Below are positions 1-8,687 of a stretch of 64,000 nt of DNA, one piece after another. How positions within the stretch are numbered: position 1 is the stretch's first letter; every line of letters begins with the position of its first letter. Source of the stretch: an uncultured Chitinophagales bacterium (GTDB lineage: Bacteria; Bacteroidota; Bacteroidia; Chitinophagales; UBA2359); the NCBI GenBank assembly GCA_937927195.1, contig CALBCY010000146.1, forward strand, positions 1 to 64,000, written 5' to 3'. The notes under the pieces were generated by a model, which was not told where the DNA came from, searched no databases, and saw nothing but the letters and a program-made list of their open reading frames with translations. Both the position numbers and the translations under genes were made by a program.

Positions 1-137
1 GCCTTTATTGATTTGAGGATAGAAGGCGCTGCAGTGGTCCCAAATGCTCTCACAAGCGAAGGAACCGTTAGTAGTCCAAAGCTGAACATACCAGATTTTC
101 TAATAAACTCTTTACGGTTGATCTTTTTCATTTCCAT
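1..137 (-). CDS. Exported protein with Tat-like signal, N-terminal fragment
   Basis: Only the first 45 codons are in the window; the gene continues to the left. The ATG is at 137, with a second in-frame ATG at 131. The N-terminus holds NRKEFIRKSG followed by a hydrophobic stretch (MFSFGLLTVPSLV), which resembles a twin-arginine export signal with RK in place of RR. In Bacteroidota this kind of leader is common on Gfo/Idh/MocA-type oxidoreductases and other cofactor-bearing periplasmic enzymes, but no catalytic part is visible, so the function is unknown. A perfect 14-bp inverted repeat lies directly upstream of the start. Confidence 0.6.
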   Translation of the reverse strand, partial: MEMKKINRKEFIRKSGMFSFGLLTVPSLVRAFGTTAAPSILKSIK

Positions 138-518
138 ATGGGGTTTTATACGTTATAACTAACAATATAACGTATAAAATAGGCAGATGGAAGGCTGTAA
201 AGTTAAAAGGGGAGCAATTTTGTCTTATTTGCGGCTCAAATGCCGTTCATTTTACTGAAAAAGAAGCGATTCGAACATGGGATCATCAATCCACAATCAC
301 CTTCCCGCTCCAGCTACCAATTGTCCAAAAATAAACCCCAGATGGCAAATCAAGAACGTAGATGGTCTATCACCTGCCAAACAAATGGTATATTATTCTA
401 TTAAAATGAATAAGTCCGAAACTAGAAAGAGTTTGCTGATGAGCGGACATCGGATCCCAGAAATCGGATCCCGGACATCGGATCCCGGAAATCGGCCTCC
501 GGACATCGAATCCCGGAC
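138..518. other. Gene-free spacer, 381 bp
   Basis: This spacer lies between the divergent side of the Tat-like gene and the 3' end of the DUF1566-like lipoprotein gene. It holds the inverted repeat at 144-179 and the heptamer array at 444-520. A 81-codon open frame on the plus strand (277-522) runs into the array and has no recognisable protein character. I see no RNA gene. Confidence 0.6.
144..179. promoter_or_regulatory. Perfect 14-bp inverted repeat upstream of the Tat-like gene
   Basis: Arms at 144-157 (TTTTATACGTTATA) and 166-179 (TATAACGTATAAAA) are perfect reverse complements separated by 8 bases. The left arm ends 6 bases before the start codon at 137. It has no T-run and sits in the 5' region, so it is more likely an operator or an RNA hairpin next to the ribosome site than a terminator. 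Which of these it is cannot be decided from the sequence. Confidence 0.55.
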
Positions 519-520
519 CT
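444..520. repeat. Array of eleven 7-bp units
   Basis: From 444 the sequence reads as eleven consecutive heptamers of the form CGGACAT, CGGATCC, CAGAAAT, CGGATCC and so on, with no length change. Alternating -ACAT/-AAAT and -ATCC units give a 14-bp higher-order period. The array runs into the stop codon (519-521) of the lipoprotein gene on the minus strand. A similar heptamer array occurs at 43771-43812. Confidence 0.75.
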
Positions 521-1658
521 AAAACCTCCTAACAGGAATGACTGTTGTGTAATTATATTTGCCAATTGTTATATCAAAAATGTTGTTGTTGGAATTATTT
601 AGATATACATTGTAGGCCTCGTTAATTGCTGATTCACTTGAGGTCCAAATACTATTGCTGTTGGAATCAAGTGCATTCAAATCATCTAGGCTTCTGAGCA
701 AAGCAAAAGCCTCGTCTTTGGAAACCAAAAACCAATCGTCAAATCCTCCATAAGTATAATCAGCGCAGTATCTTGCAGCTGAATTAAATTCATTGCAGTT
801 GTTGTCGATTTGAATGGTGTTTTCTAATCCGGTTCCATAATCCACAAAAGTATTGGATATAAACTGATTTTCGCATCCCCACGAAAGGTAAGCATCTTGC
901 TCTGGCGAAGCTTCCAAATATCTCCAACCTTCAGTATTATCACCATGATCATAAACAACATATCCGCCCGCAGGACCAAAGTAGCCCGCAGTTTTGAAAC
1001 TGATCTCCGGTCCATAATACACTTCACCGTTTGCCGTAGCATAAGGACGCGCATAATAAACGGTATTGTGATTCAAATTAACCAGAGAAATAAGAATCTC
1101 TCCATCACCGATGTCGCCAGAAATTTGCAAATCATCACTGTCTGGATTCGGACTGTCAGAAATATAAAAACCTTTTCCTCCTACTGTTTCGCTGCCAATT
1201 CCATTTGCCGTGGCTCTCAAAGAAGCTCTGGATGAAATAATTGCAAAAGCAGAATCAACAGTAAATGCAATCAAATCGGTCGTCATAAAGGTAACATTAT
1301 TACCATAGGCTGTTCCTTGATTATTTTGCACCCAAGCTCGGTAATTATAAGTTGTATTAGGTTGAAATTCTTCTAAGTTTAAAGTAAATTCTCCAAGACC
1401 ACTGCCATCAGCCAATTCATAATCATCGCTATTGGTAGGATTGGGATTCAAACTCCAGCAAACTCCACGTGCAGTTATCTGGCTATTGCCATCACTGGTA
1501 ATATCACCTCCAAGCGTAGCATCTGCTCCGGTTATGTTTGTCGCCTCAAGGGTAGTAATCGTAGCCAAAGTTCGAGCCGGCTCATCAGGTTCTTTATCGC
1601 ATGAATTGATGAATAATACAAAGGCGAGTAAAGCGAAAAGTTTAGCGGTCGTTTTCAT
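519..1658 (-). CDS. Lipoprotein with two FN3-like domains and a DUF1566-like C-terminal domain
   Basis: The N-terminus (MKTTAKLFALLAFVLFINSC) is a lipoprotein signal with the lipid-modified Cys at about residue 20 followed by Asp. Two FN3-like beta domains follow, at about 30-130 and 131-225; the first has the RGVCWS and YNYRAWVQN motifs common in Bacteroidota surface lipoproteins. Residues 226-379 (GPAGGYVVYD, then GGFDDWFLVSKDE and IWTSSES) match the DUF1566/Lcl C-terminal domain, of unknown function and often found on surface proteins. Probable location is the outer membrane or cell surface. It is transcribed alone, and its last codons overlap the heptamer array. Confidence 0.75.
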   Translation of the reverse strand: MKTTAKLFALLAFVLFINSCDKEPDEPARTLATITTLEATNITGADATLGGDITSDGNSQITARGVCWSLNPNPTNSDDYELADGSGLGEFTLNLEEFQPNTTYNYRAWVQNNQGTAYGNNVTFMTTDLIAFTVDSAFAIISSRASLRATANGIGSETVGGKGFYISDSPNPDSDDLQISGDIGDGEILISLVNLNHNTVYYARPYATANGEVYYGPEISFKTAGYFGPAGGYVVYDHGDNTEGWRYLEASPEQDAYLSWGCENQFISNTFVDYGTGLENTIQIDNNCNEFNSAARYCADYTYGGFDDWFLVSKDEAFALLRSLDDLNALDSNSNSIWTSSESAINEAYNVYLNNSNNNIFDITIGKYNYTTVIPVRRF

Positions 1659-1783
1659 TTTATAATAATTTTGTTCCCTGTTCTCTTTAAAATGTTCTTA
1701 GAAATGTCCTTTAAAAATAATGAAAATTTTACAAAATCCTAATATTAATTTAGCCTGAGTAAATCAATCAATCTTTACGCAAA

Positions 1784-1854
1784 AGGTGCCGCAGGCGCCG
1801 ACCCAAAAGCATAAGATGCGCGGAGCGTCATCGCGACCCAATACCCAAAACCCG
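1784..1854. repeat. GC-rich palindrome-bearing element downstream of lon
   Basis: This segment is clearly richer in G and C than its AT-rich surroundings. It holds short inverted pairs (GGTGCC/GGCGCC and GATGCGC/GCGTCATC) and a repeated GACCCAA. It lies just past the lon stop codon. It resembles a small REP-like or hairpin element, but no second copy was found in the window. Confidence 0.35.
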
Positions 1855-1860
1855 TTCCTT

Positions 1861-4275
1861 CTATTCCAATGCAATCTCCAATACCTCCTCAACCGTCTTA
1901 ACAAAGTGAAACTGCATTCCCTTTACATACGATTTGTTAATCTCCTCGACATCTTTTTCGTTTTCTTGGCAAAGTATCAATTCTTTCATGCCAAATCTCT
2001 TTGCTGCCAAAACCTTTTCTTTGATTCCTCCTACTGGAAGCACTCGCCCACGTAAAGTTATTTCACCAGTCATGGCCAATTTAGGCTTTACACGCTTATC
2101 TGTAAATGCAGAGACCAAGGCTGTTGCAATGGTTATACCTGCAGATGGACCATCCTTCGGAGTTGCTCCCTCAGGGACATGAATGTGAATCCCTGTTTTT
2201 TCAATGTCTTTGACTTTTAAGCCAAACTTTTTACAATTACTTTTTAAATAACTTAGGGCGGTCGAAGCCGATTCTTTCATCACCTCTCCCAAATTTCCAG
2301 TCAGCACCAAGCCACTGCTGCTGCCTTTCATCAAACTTGTTTCTATAAACAATGGTTCTCCTCCAACAGAAGTCCATGCCAATCCAATGGCAACGCCTGG
2401 CGAGAATTTTTCATTGAACAATGATTTGTCGATGGTTGGTTTGCCCAAAACTTTTTCTGCAAACTCTTCTGTCAGCTTTGGTTCGTAGTCTTCTCCTACA
2501 ACTACAAATTTAGCCACTCTACGCATCAACGAAGCAATTTTACGATCCAATGATCGTACTCCAGATTCTCTTGTGTAGTTGGCAATAACAAATTCTATGG
2601 TTGTTTTTGGAATCTTAACTTGACTAGCTTTTAAACCGTGGTTTCTTCTCTGCTTTGGAATCAAATGCTTGATGGCAATTTGAGTTTTTTCTTCTCTTGA
2701 GTAGCCACTCAATTCAATGATTTCCATTCTGTCGTAAAGCGCTGGCTGAATGTCAAATGTATCATTGGCAGTTGCAATAAACATCGCTTTTGACAAATCA
2801 AATTCGACTTCTAGATAGTTGTCGTGAAATGCATTGTTTTGTTCTGGATCCAATACCTCGAGTAGGGCAGAGGAAGGATCTCCTCTAAAATCATTTCCTA
2901 CCTTGTCAATTTCATCCAGAATAAAAACAGGATTGGCTGACTTGCTTTTTTTGATAGATTGAATGATGCGGCCAGGCATCGCTCCAACATAAGTCTTTCT
3001 GTGACCACGAACTTCTGATTCATCATGCAATCCTCCCAAAGACATTCTAACGTGAGAGCGATTAAGGGCTTCAGCAATGGATTTACCCAAAGAGGTTTTT
3101 CCAACACCTGGAGGACCGACGAAACAAAGGATCGGTGATTTCATATCGCCCTTCAATTTCAAAACAGCCAAATGTTCCAAAATCCTTTCTTTGATTTTCT
3201 TTAAGCCATAATGATCTCTATCCAAAACTTTGGCCGCTTTGACCAAATCAAAATTGTCTTCAGAATAATCTTCCCAAGGCAGTTCCAAAAGGAGTTCTAA
3301 ATAATTCAATAAAATAGAATATTCTGCAACTGCAGGATTCATTCTATTGACTTTGTTGAATTCTCTTTCAAAGGCTTCCTTGGCTTTTGCAGGCCATTTT
3401 TTATCAAGTGCTTTCAAACGCAAAGTTTCCAATTCAGCAGTTTGCGGATTGCTTCCCAACTCATCCTGAATGGTTTTCAATTGCTGATTTAGGAAATAGT
3501 CTCTTTGCTGTTTTTCAATATCAATTCGAACTTTTGATTGAATTTGATTTTTCAATTCAATCATTTGCAATTCCTTTTGGAGATATTGCAGGGTTTTTTC
3601 TGCTTTCCCGGTAAAAGGATCTTGCTCCAAAAGCGTTTGCTTTTTTGAAATGGGCAAATTCAAATTCGAAGAAACAAAATTGACTAAGTACAATGGATTG
3701 TCAATGTTTTTAAGAACGATACCTGCTTCATCTGGAATATTTGGTGAAGCCTGAATAATCTGTCCAGATAGATCTCTGATAGAATCAAACAAAGCATCTA
3801 GTTCAGGACCTTTTTTGGGTTTCTTTTCAGTTTGAAATTTATAACTGGCTTTGAATATTGGCTCGGAATCGACTATTTTTTTTACTGAAATTCTTTCTCT
3901 GCCTTGGATAATAACTGTGCTGTTGCCATCTGGTAACTTTAGCGTTTTGATAATTCTTGCCAAAGTTCCAATTTTATACAAATCAGAAGCATTGGGTTCC
4001 TCAATATCTGGATTCTTCTGAGTGATGACGGCTATATAATTTCCATGCTTTTGAGCATACTTGACAGCTTTGATCGACTTTTCTCTTCCAACGGTGATAG
4101 GAATAACAACATTTGGAAAAAGTACAGTATTTCTCAAAGGTAAAACAGGGACAATATCTGGATAATTTTCACCACCTGTTTCAACTTTTTCATCCAATGC
4201 AAACAATGGTAAAAATTCTACATCTTCCCCTTCAATATAGTCGGAGAATAGATAATCTGTTTTCTTCTTTGGCAT
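1861..4275 (-). CDS. lon: ATP-dependent protease Lon
   Basis: This is a LonA-type AAA+ serine protease of 804 residues, the usual length, which degrades misfolded and regulatory proteins in the cytoplasm. The N-terminal substrate-binding LON domain (about 40-240) starts with [13 protein letters not shown]. Walker A GPPGVGKT is at 387-394, Walker B FILDEID follows, and the C-terminal protease domain holds the catalytic dyad Ser711 (KDGPSAG) and Lys754 (GGIKEK). All key residues are intact. It stands alone, with about 290 bp upstream holding no gene. The call is firm. Confidence 0.97.
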   Translation of the reverse strand: MPKKKTDYLFSDYIEGEDVEFLPLFALDEKVETGGENYPDIVPVLPLRNTVLFPNVVIPITVGREKSIKAVKYAQKHGNYIAVITQKNPDIEEPNASDLYKIGTLARIIKTLKLPDGNSTVIIQGRERISVKKIVDSEPIFKASYKFQTEKKPKKGPELDALFDSIRDLSGQIIQASPNIPDEAGIVLKNIDNPLYLVNFVSSNLNLPISKKQTLLEQDPFTGKAEKTLQYLQKELQMIELKNQIQSKVRIDIEKQQRDYFLNQQLKTIQDELGSNPQTAELETLRLKALDKKWPAKAKEAFEREFNKVNRMNPAVAEYSILLNYLELLLELPWEDYSEDNFDLVKAAKVLDRDHYGLKKIKERILEHLAVLKLKGDMKSPILCFVGPPGVGKTSLGKSIAEALNRSHVRMSLGGLHDESEVRGHRKTYVGAMPGRIIQSIKKSKSANPVFILDEIDKVGNDFRGDPSSALLEVLDPEQNNAFHDNYLEVEFDLSKAMFIATANDTFDIQPALYDRMEIIELSGYSREEKTQIAIKHLIPKQRRNHGLKASQVKIPKTTIEFVIANYTRESGVRSLDRKIASLMRRVAKFVVVGEDYEPKLTEEFAEKVLGKPTIDKSLFNEKFSPGVAIGLAWTSVGGEPLFIETSLMKGSSSGLVLTGNLGEVMKESASTALSYLKSNCKKFGLKVKDIEKTGIHIHVPEGATPKDGPSAGITIATALVSAFTDKRVKPKLAMTGEITLRGRVLPVGGIKEKVLAAKRFGMKELILCQENEKDVEEINKSYVKGMQFHFVKTVEEVLEIALE

Positions 4276-4565
4276 AATTGTGATAAAGGTATTAACTCGA
4301 TTTAATTGACCGTTGAAAGATTCTTTTTTAGAATCAAAAGGTCAAATATGGATTTCAAAACTTGAATAATTATATAGTCAAGTTTTATACCACAGAATTA
4401 AAAAGTAGACAAAAATAGAAGATTAATTTGAAACGGGAGTAGATTGCTATCTAAATATTTGATTATCAGTTAGATGGGAATTCGTAATCTGAAAAGCTTC
4501 ATATTTAACAAACAGAAAAAATGGCACTCATTTATTCCATTAATGACAAAAAGACAGTATCAGAA

Positions 4566-6110
4566 TTATTTATTGAAAGAATATCTCAAGCTGGCATTTA
4601 AACCAAATAGCACATCGACTGATGGTGTGAAATTCACAAATTGTTGGAAAGAGTTGAAGTTTCTGCTAAATGTTCCTCTTGCTCCAATGGCAAATGTTGT
4701 TTTCTTGGTTATTAGGAGGTTATAGTCAAGCCCCAAAACAATTCCTATATTGTTTCTGTTGGGAATTTCATCAGATGGATAAGCAACTCTATCAATAAGT
4801 TGTTCTTGGTTTTTCAAATAGCCATACTGCAAACCAAGCAAATGACTTATTGAACTAGGAGTTTTACTATTGTTATTGAGTTGATATCTGTATTTTAACA
4901 ATAGTGGAATTTTAAAATATTCGTTTTTGATAAGAATATTGGTCGTTTCATTATTGATGCTTGAATATTTTCTAGAATCTCCTTGAATTGAGTTCAATGC
5001 AACTTCCGTTTGTATTCCAAAGTTTTCATTGAAGTTATAGCCTAATAAAACACCATAAGCTCCATTATAGTAAATCTGAGAATCATAAGTATTTGTTAGC
5101 TCAGGATTAACTTCCTTTTTAGACATTGAAATACTTCCTTGGTATTGTGCGAAAGAACCCGCGTACCATCCGGTGCTTTGGTTGCTAGGCATCGGATTTT
5201 TTAGCAAAGGGAAATTAGAACTTGCTTGTTCAGCTTGTTCCAATAATTGATGGTTTGGCGATTCCATTTTATCGTTGGATGCCAAGAAACCATTGCTGTT
5301 GTTTAAATCTTCAACAATCTCAGCAGCGACTAAGTTAGTGTTAGTATTAGATTTTTTGCTATTAGAATTGCTATTAGAAAAATAGCCTTTTATTAAATTC
5401 GAATTTCGATCTCTTTTGTTGGCAAAAAGCTGAAATTGATCAGATCTGTATTTGTTCAATTGCTTAACAAAGGCCAACCAATCCAAATCTTTAATCTTGT
5501 TTGCGAAGTTAACTAAAGAACCTTTCTTGTTTTTTAGGTCAGTATTTGCGTTTGTATTTATTTCTGTATTAGAAGAGAAGCTTTTATTTATATAGGCAGA
5601 TGGAGCTTTTGAATTATCAACAGAAGCCAGAAGCAATTCCGATTCATTGGAGGCTAAATTACTTTCTATTTGACCTGCTATTTGACTTGGATTGAGTCTT
5701 GGATTATTGTTTTGTTGCAAAAGATATTTCACATTCAAATCACAATCATCAAAAATTAAGGAGCCATCAAAATTTTTGGATTTTGTAGTCTTTATCGTCT
5801 TTAATGTATTGAGTCCGTTGTTTGAATCTGCCTCAATATGCTCTGTATTCAAAGAAGCGATAGCTGTATCGGGAAACTTTTTGTTGATTGAAATTTTAGC
5901 ATCAATGCTGTAATAAGAAAAGAAGTAAACAAGACCGAGGCCCATGAATATAAAGGATGCAAGCATTAGATAAACTGGCTTGATTCTTTCAGGCTGCTTT
6001 GTAGGAATTTCATTGGCAATACCTTCCCATAGATTATTTCCAGGACTTAGCTCAAAATCTTTCAAGCCGTCTTTAAAAATATCATCAAATTTATGATCAA
6101 ATTCGCCCAT
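4566..6110 (-). CDS. Putative anti-sigma-like membrane protein with C-terminal beta-barrel
   Basis: The 514-residue protein has an acidic cytoplasmic N-terminus (DDIFKDGLKDFELSPGNNLWEGI), one membrane segment at about 46-66 (VYLMLASFIFMGLGLVYFFS), a long Ser/Asn-rich low-complexity middle (about 70-300), and a C-terminal half with alternating beta-strand sequence ending in SLRYSFNK, typical of an outer-membrane beta-barrel. The architecture is known in Bacteroidota next to ECF sigma genes. Its start overlaps the end of the sigma gene by 14 bp, suggesting translational coupling. By analogy the N-terminus may bind the sigma factor; this is inference. Confidence 0.6.
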   Translation of the reverse strand: MGEFDHKFDDIFKDGLKDFELSPGNNLWEGIANEIPTKQPERIKPVYLMLASFIFMGLGLVYFFSYYSIDAKISINKKFPDTAIASLNTEHIEADSNNGLNTLKTIKTTKSKNFDGSLIFDDCDLNVKYLLQQNNNPRLNPSQIAGQIESNLASNESELLLASVDNSKAPSAYINKSFSSNTEINTNANTDLKNKKGSLVNFANKIKDLDWLAFVKQLNKYRSDQFQLFANKRDRNSNLIKGYFSNSNSNSKKSNTNTNLVAAEIVEDLNNSNGFLASNDKMESPNHQLLEQAEQASSNFPLLKNPMPSNQSTGWYAGSFAQYQGSISMSKKEVNPELTNTYDSQIYYNGAYGVLLGYNFNENFGIQTEVALNSIQGDSRKYSSINNETTNILIKNEYFKIPLLLKYRYQLNNNSKTPSSISHLLGLQYGYLKNQEQLIDRVAYPSDEIPNRNNIGIVLGLDYNLLITKKTTFAIGARGTFSRNFNSFQQFVNFTPSVDVLFGLNASLRYSFNK

Positions 6111-6681
6111 ATGCTTCCCCTAAATTCTCTTTTTTATGCAATTCTACAATCATTTTTTGAAGAATGTATCTTGCTCTCGCCAATTGTGACTTGGAAGTAC
6201 CTTCACTGATACCCAATAATTGAGAAATTTCTCTATGAGAATAACCCTCTATTGCGTATAAGTTAAATATAGTACGATAACCTTTCGCCAATTGTTGAAC
6301 TAATTTCATTAAATCCTCAGCGGCTAAGCTTTCTACAACCTTTTCACTAACCTGTGGCACAAATGAATTTTCAACTTCTAGTATCGGATACATAGAAACT
6401 GATTTTCTGTAATGTTCGATCGCCGTATTAACAACAATACGCTTTATCCAACCTTCAAATGAGCCGTCTCCTCTGAACTTTGCAATGTTTTTATAGATTT
6501 TTATAAATCCTTCTTGCAAAATATCTTCTGCCTGATGATGATCTTTCGCATATCTAATGCAAATTCCAAAAAGCTTTGGAGCATAAGTTGAATACAATAA
6601 TTTTTGAAATTTAGGTTTGCATTCGATGCATCCCTTAATTATCATTGCTTCAAATTCTCTTTTCTCTTGGTTAGACCTCAT
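6097..6681 (-). CDS. ECF-type RNA polymerase sigma factor
   Basis: The 194-residue protein has sigma-70 region 2 at about 28-95 (AEDILQEGFIKIYKNI, then GSFEGWIKRIVVNTA) and region 4 at about 125-180 (GYSHREISQLLGISEGTSKSQ, a helix-turn-helix). No region 3 is present, as in extracytoplasmic-function sigma factors. The overlapping downstream gene encodes a membrane protein likely to act as its partner. Start could be Met1 or Met13. The promoters it recognises cannot be named from sequence alone. Confidence 0.9.
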   Translation of the reverse strand: MRSNQEKREFEAMIIKGCIECKPKFQKLLYSTYAPKLFGICIRYAKDHHQAEDILQEGFIKIYKNIAKFRGDGSFEGWIKRIVVNTAIEHYRKSVSMYPILEVENSFVPQVSEKVVESLAAEDLMKLVQQLAKGYRTIFNLYAIEGYSHREISQLLGISEGTSKSQLARARYILQKMIVELHKKENLGEAYGRI

Positions 6682-7004
6682 ACTGAGTTTACAAATTAAA
6701 GACTGTGATTAGTTAAAATTGGTTGTATTTGATTTGAATAAAATTAACATTTTGGTAAAAAAAATCAATCATAATCAATACAAAATGGAATTTTTTTAAA
6801 TATAAACCCAATTAATTAACATTAATTTCGGACTTATGGTTTATCTGATACAGTGTCTGACAAGAACTACTTTTATTACAATCTTATTGCGAATTCCACC
6901 TTTTTTCCAATCCGATCTCAAGCTTTAGATGGGAAAGCCGCCCTAACATATTGAAAATGATTTTGTTATGATCTAAATCGTTTCAAGGTGCTTTTGTCTT
7001 TTTT
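6682..7004. other. Gene-free spacer, 323 bp
   Basis: This AT-rich spacer lies between the ECF sigma gene and rdgB, both on the minus strand. I see no open frame worth reporting, no RNA gene and no clear terminator. The sigma promoter must lie in the first part. Confidence 0.5.
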
Positions 7005-7589
7005 TTAGTAGTTATTTAGAAAGTCCATTAACTGCTTAATTGCCAAGTATCTATGGCTCATCATATTTTTTTGCTCAGAAGACATTTCACCCATACTCGT
7101 TTGATAACCTTTTGGTTGAAATACCGGATCATAGCCAAATCCTTTGCTTCCAGATCTTTGAAATAAAATATGTCCTTCTAGCAGCCCTGTAAATTGCAGA
7201 GTTTTATCCTTCAAAATCAAACTAACAACTGTTTTGAACCTTGCTTTTCTATTTTCAGGCTTTTCAATTTGAATCAACTTTTCAAGTAAAAGGTCTATGT
7301 TTTTATCATGATTGGGTGGTTCTCCTGCAAATCTTGCGGATCGGACACCTGGAGCTCCATTTAAGGCTTCAACTTCTAATCCTGTGTCCTCAGCCATGAC
7401 ATTCACTTTGTAAAGTTCGTGGATGATTTTTGCCTTGTGTAAGCTGTTTTCCTCTATGGTTTCAAAAGGTTCTGGTATTTCAGTAAAATGTTCTATTTCT
7501 TTTAGGCTAATGAAATTGAATTGATTGCCCACAATTCCATTAACTTCCTTCACTTTGTTGGGGTTGCTTGTTGCAAATACAATTTTCAT
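7005..7589 (-). CDS. rdgB: XTP/dITP diphosphatase (HAM1/RdgB)
   Basis: The enzyme hydrolyses non-canonical purine nucleotides (XTP, dITP, ITP) to monophosphates and so keeps them out of DNA and RNA. At 194 residues it has the normal family length. The signature ATSNPNKVKEV is at 6-16, GVRSARFAGE at about 81-90, and FGYDPVFQPKG with SHRYLAIKQL near the end. The start ATG at 7589 begins directly before the conserved first strand. It is a single gene, divergent from accD. Confidence 0.95.
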   Translation of the reverse strand: MKIVFATSNPNKVKEVNGIVGNQFNFISLKEIEHFTEIPEPFETIEENSLHKAKIIHELYKVNVMAEDTGLEVEALNGAPGVRSARFAGEPPNHDKNIDLLLEKLIQIEKPENRKARFKTVVSLILKDKTLQFTGLLEGHILFQRSGSKGFGYDPVFQPKGYQTSMGEMSSEQKNMMSHRYLAIKQLMDFLNNY

Positions 7590-7764
7590 ATCGTTATTGT
7601 TGTTTTAATGGCCAAACTAGGATTTGGTTGTTTTGTTTAATGAATTTCAATAAAATGAAACCAATCGTTTCGATATTTGAGTTAATTTTTGATATTCAGC
7701 CAAACAATTAACAAATATCTATATCTTCGAACTGTTATAAAATATGTGCCCTAACAAATAAACT

Positions 7765-8610
7765 ATGACTTGGCTAAAACGAATTCGAAACGGGATATTG
7801 ACAAAAACCGTCGAAAAACAGGAAACTCCTGATGGAATTTGGTCTCAATGTCCAGACTGCAAGAAAACGGTTCGAAAAAAAGAACTTTCATCTAATGCAT
7901 ATTTGTGTCCACAATGTGATCATCATCTAAGAATAGGTTCCGCTGAATACTTTGAGATTTTATTCGATGACAATAAATTTACTGAAATTTTTAGTGGTTA
8001 CCGAGCAAAGGACATTCTTAATTTTTCGGATTTAAAACCTTATACAACAAGGCTAGAACAAAGCAAGAAAAAAACAGATTTAGAGGATGCTATTTTTTGT
8101 GGCGAAGGCAAAATTAACGGGGAACCCCTTGTTTGTTGTTGCATGGATTTTAGCTTTATTGGAGGGTCAATGGGATCTGTGGTAGGGGAGAAAATCAGCA
8201 AGTCAATAGATTATTGTATTGAGCATAAAATACCACTCATGATTATCTCAAAATCAGGGGGAGCCAGAATGATGGAAGCTGCATTCTCTTTAATGCAAAT
8301 GGCAAAAACTGCATCCAAGCTAAGTTTGCTTGCACGAGCCAAAATTCCATATATTTCGTTAATGACTGATCCAACAAGTGGAGGAGTGACTGCTTCATAC
8401 GCCATGCTTGGAGACATCAACATTGCTGAACCCAAAGCATTGGTGGCTTTTGCTGGTCCAAGAGTTGTCAAAGAAACCATTAAAAGAGAATTACCGGAAG
8501 GATTCCAAACGTCAGAATTTTTATTAGAAAAAGGCTTTCTTGATAAAATTGTTCATCGCAAAGAATTGAAGCAAACGATATCGGATTTTCTCAGCTATTT
8601 TAAAAACTAA
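7765..8610 (+). CDS. accD: Acetyl-CoA carboxylase carboxyltransferase, beta subunit
   Basis: AccD works with AccA to transfer the carboxyl group from biotin carrier protein to acetyl-CoA, giving malonyl-CoA for fatty acid synthesis. The 281-residue protein has the N-terminal zinc ribbon (Cys29, Cys32, Cys48, Cys51) and the carboxyltransferase core with FIGGSMGSVVGEK and SKSGGARMMEA. Length and motifs are normal. A short spacer separates it from the convergent AlgX-like gene. Confidence 0.97.
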   Translation: MTWLKRIRNGILTKTVEKQETPDGIWSQCPDCKKTVRKKELSSNAYLCPQCDHHLRIGSAEYFEILFDDNKFTEIFSGYRAKDILNFSDLKPYTTRLEQSKKKTDLEDAIFCGEGKINGEPLVCCCMDFSFIGGSMGSVVGEKISKSIDYCIEHKIPLMIISKSGGARMMEAAFSLMQMAKTASKLSLLARAKIPYISLMTDPTSGGVTASYAMLGDINIAEPKALVAFAGPRVVKETIKRELPEGFQTSEFLLEKGFLDKIVHRKELKQTISDFLSYFKN

Positions 8611-8687
8611 AAAGTAATTCTCTATAGGTTTCCTTGTAAAACCTTCACGGTCAATTTAGGCCTTTGGCTCTAGTTTATTGACATTGA

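Noticed and set aside
444-520. The heptamer array as a CRISPR
   Set aside because: Units are contiguous with no unique spacers and no cas genes are present.
277-522. 81-codon plus-strand frame across the heptamer array
   Set aside because: Half of it is repeat DNA that codes for a simple Ser/Arg/Pro string; no family character and no neighbour in the same direction.
4474-4725. 83-codon plus-strand frame opposite the end of the hybrid membrane protein
   Set aside because: It overlaps the coding strand of a better gene and has no domain or signal.
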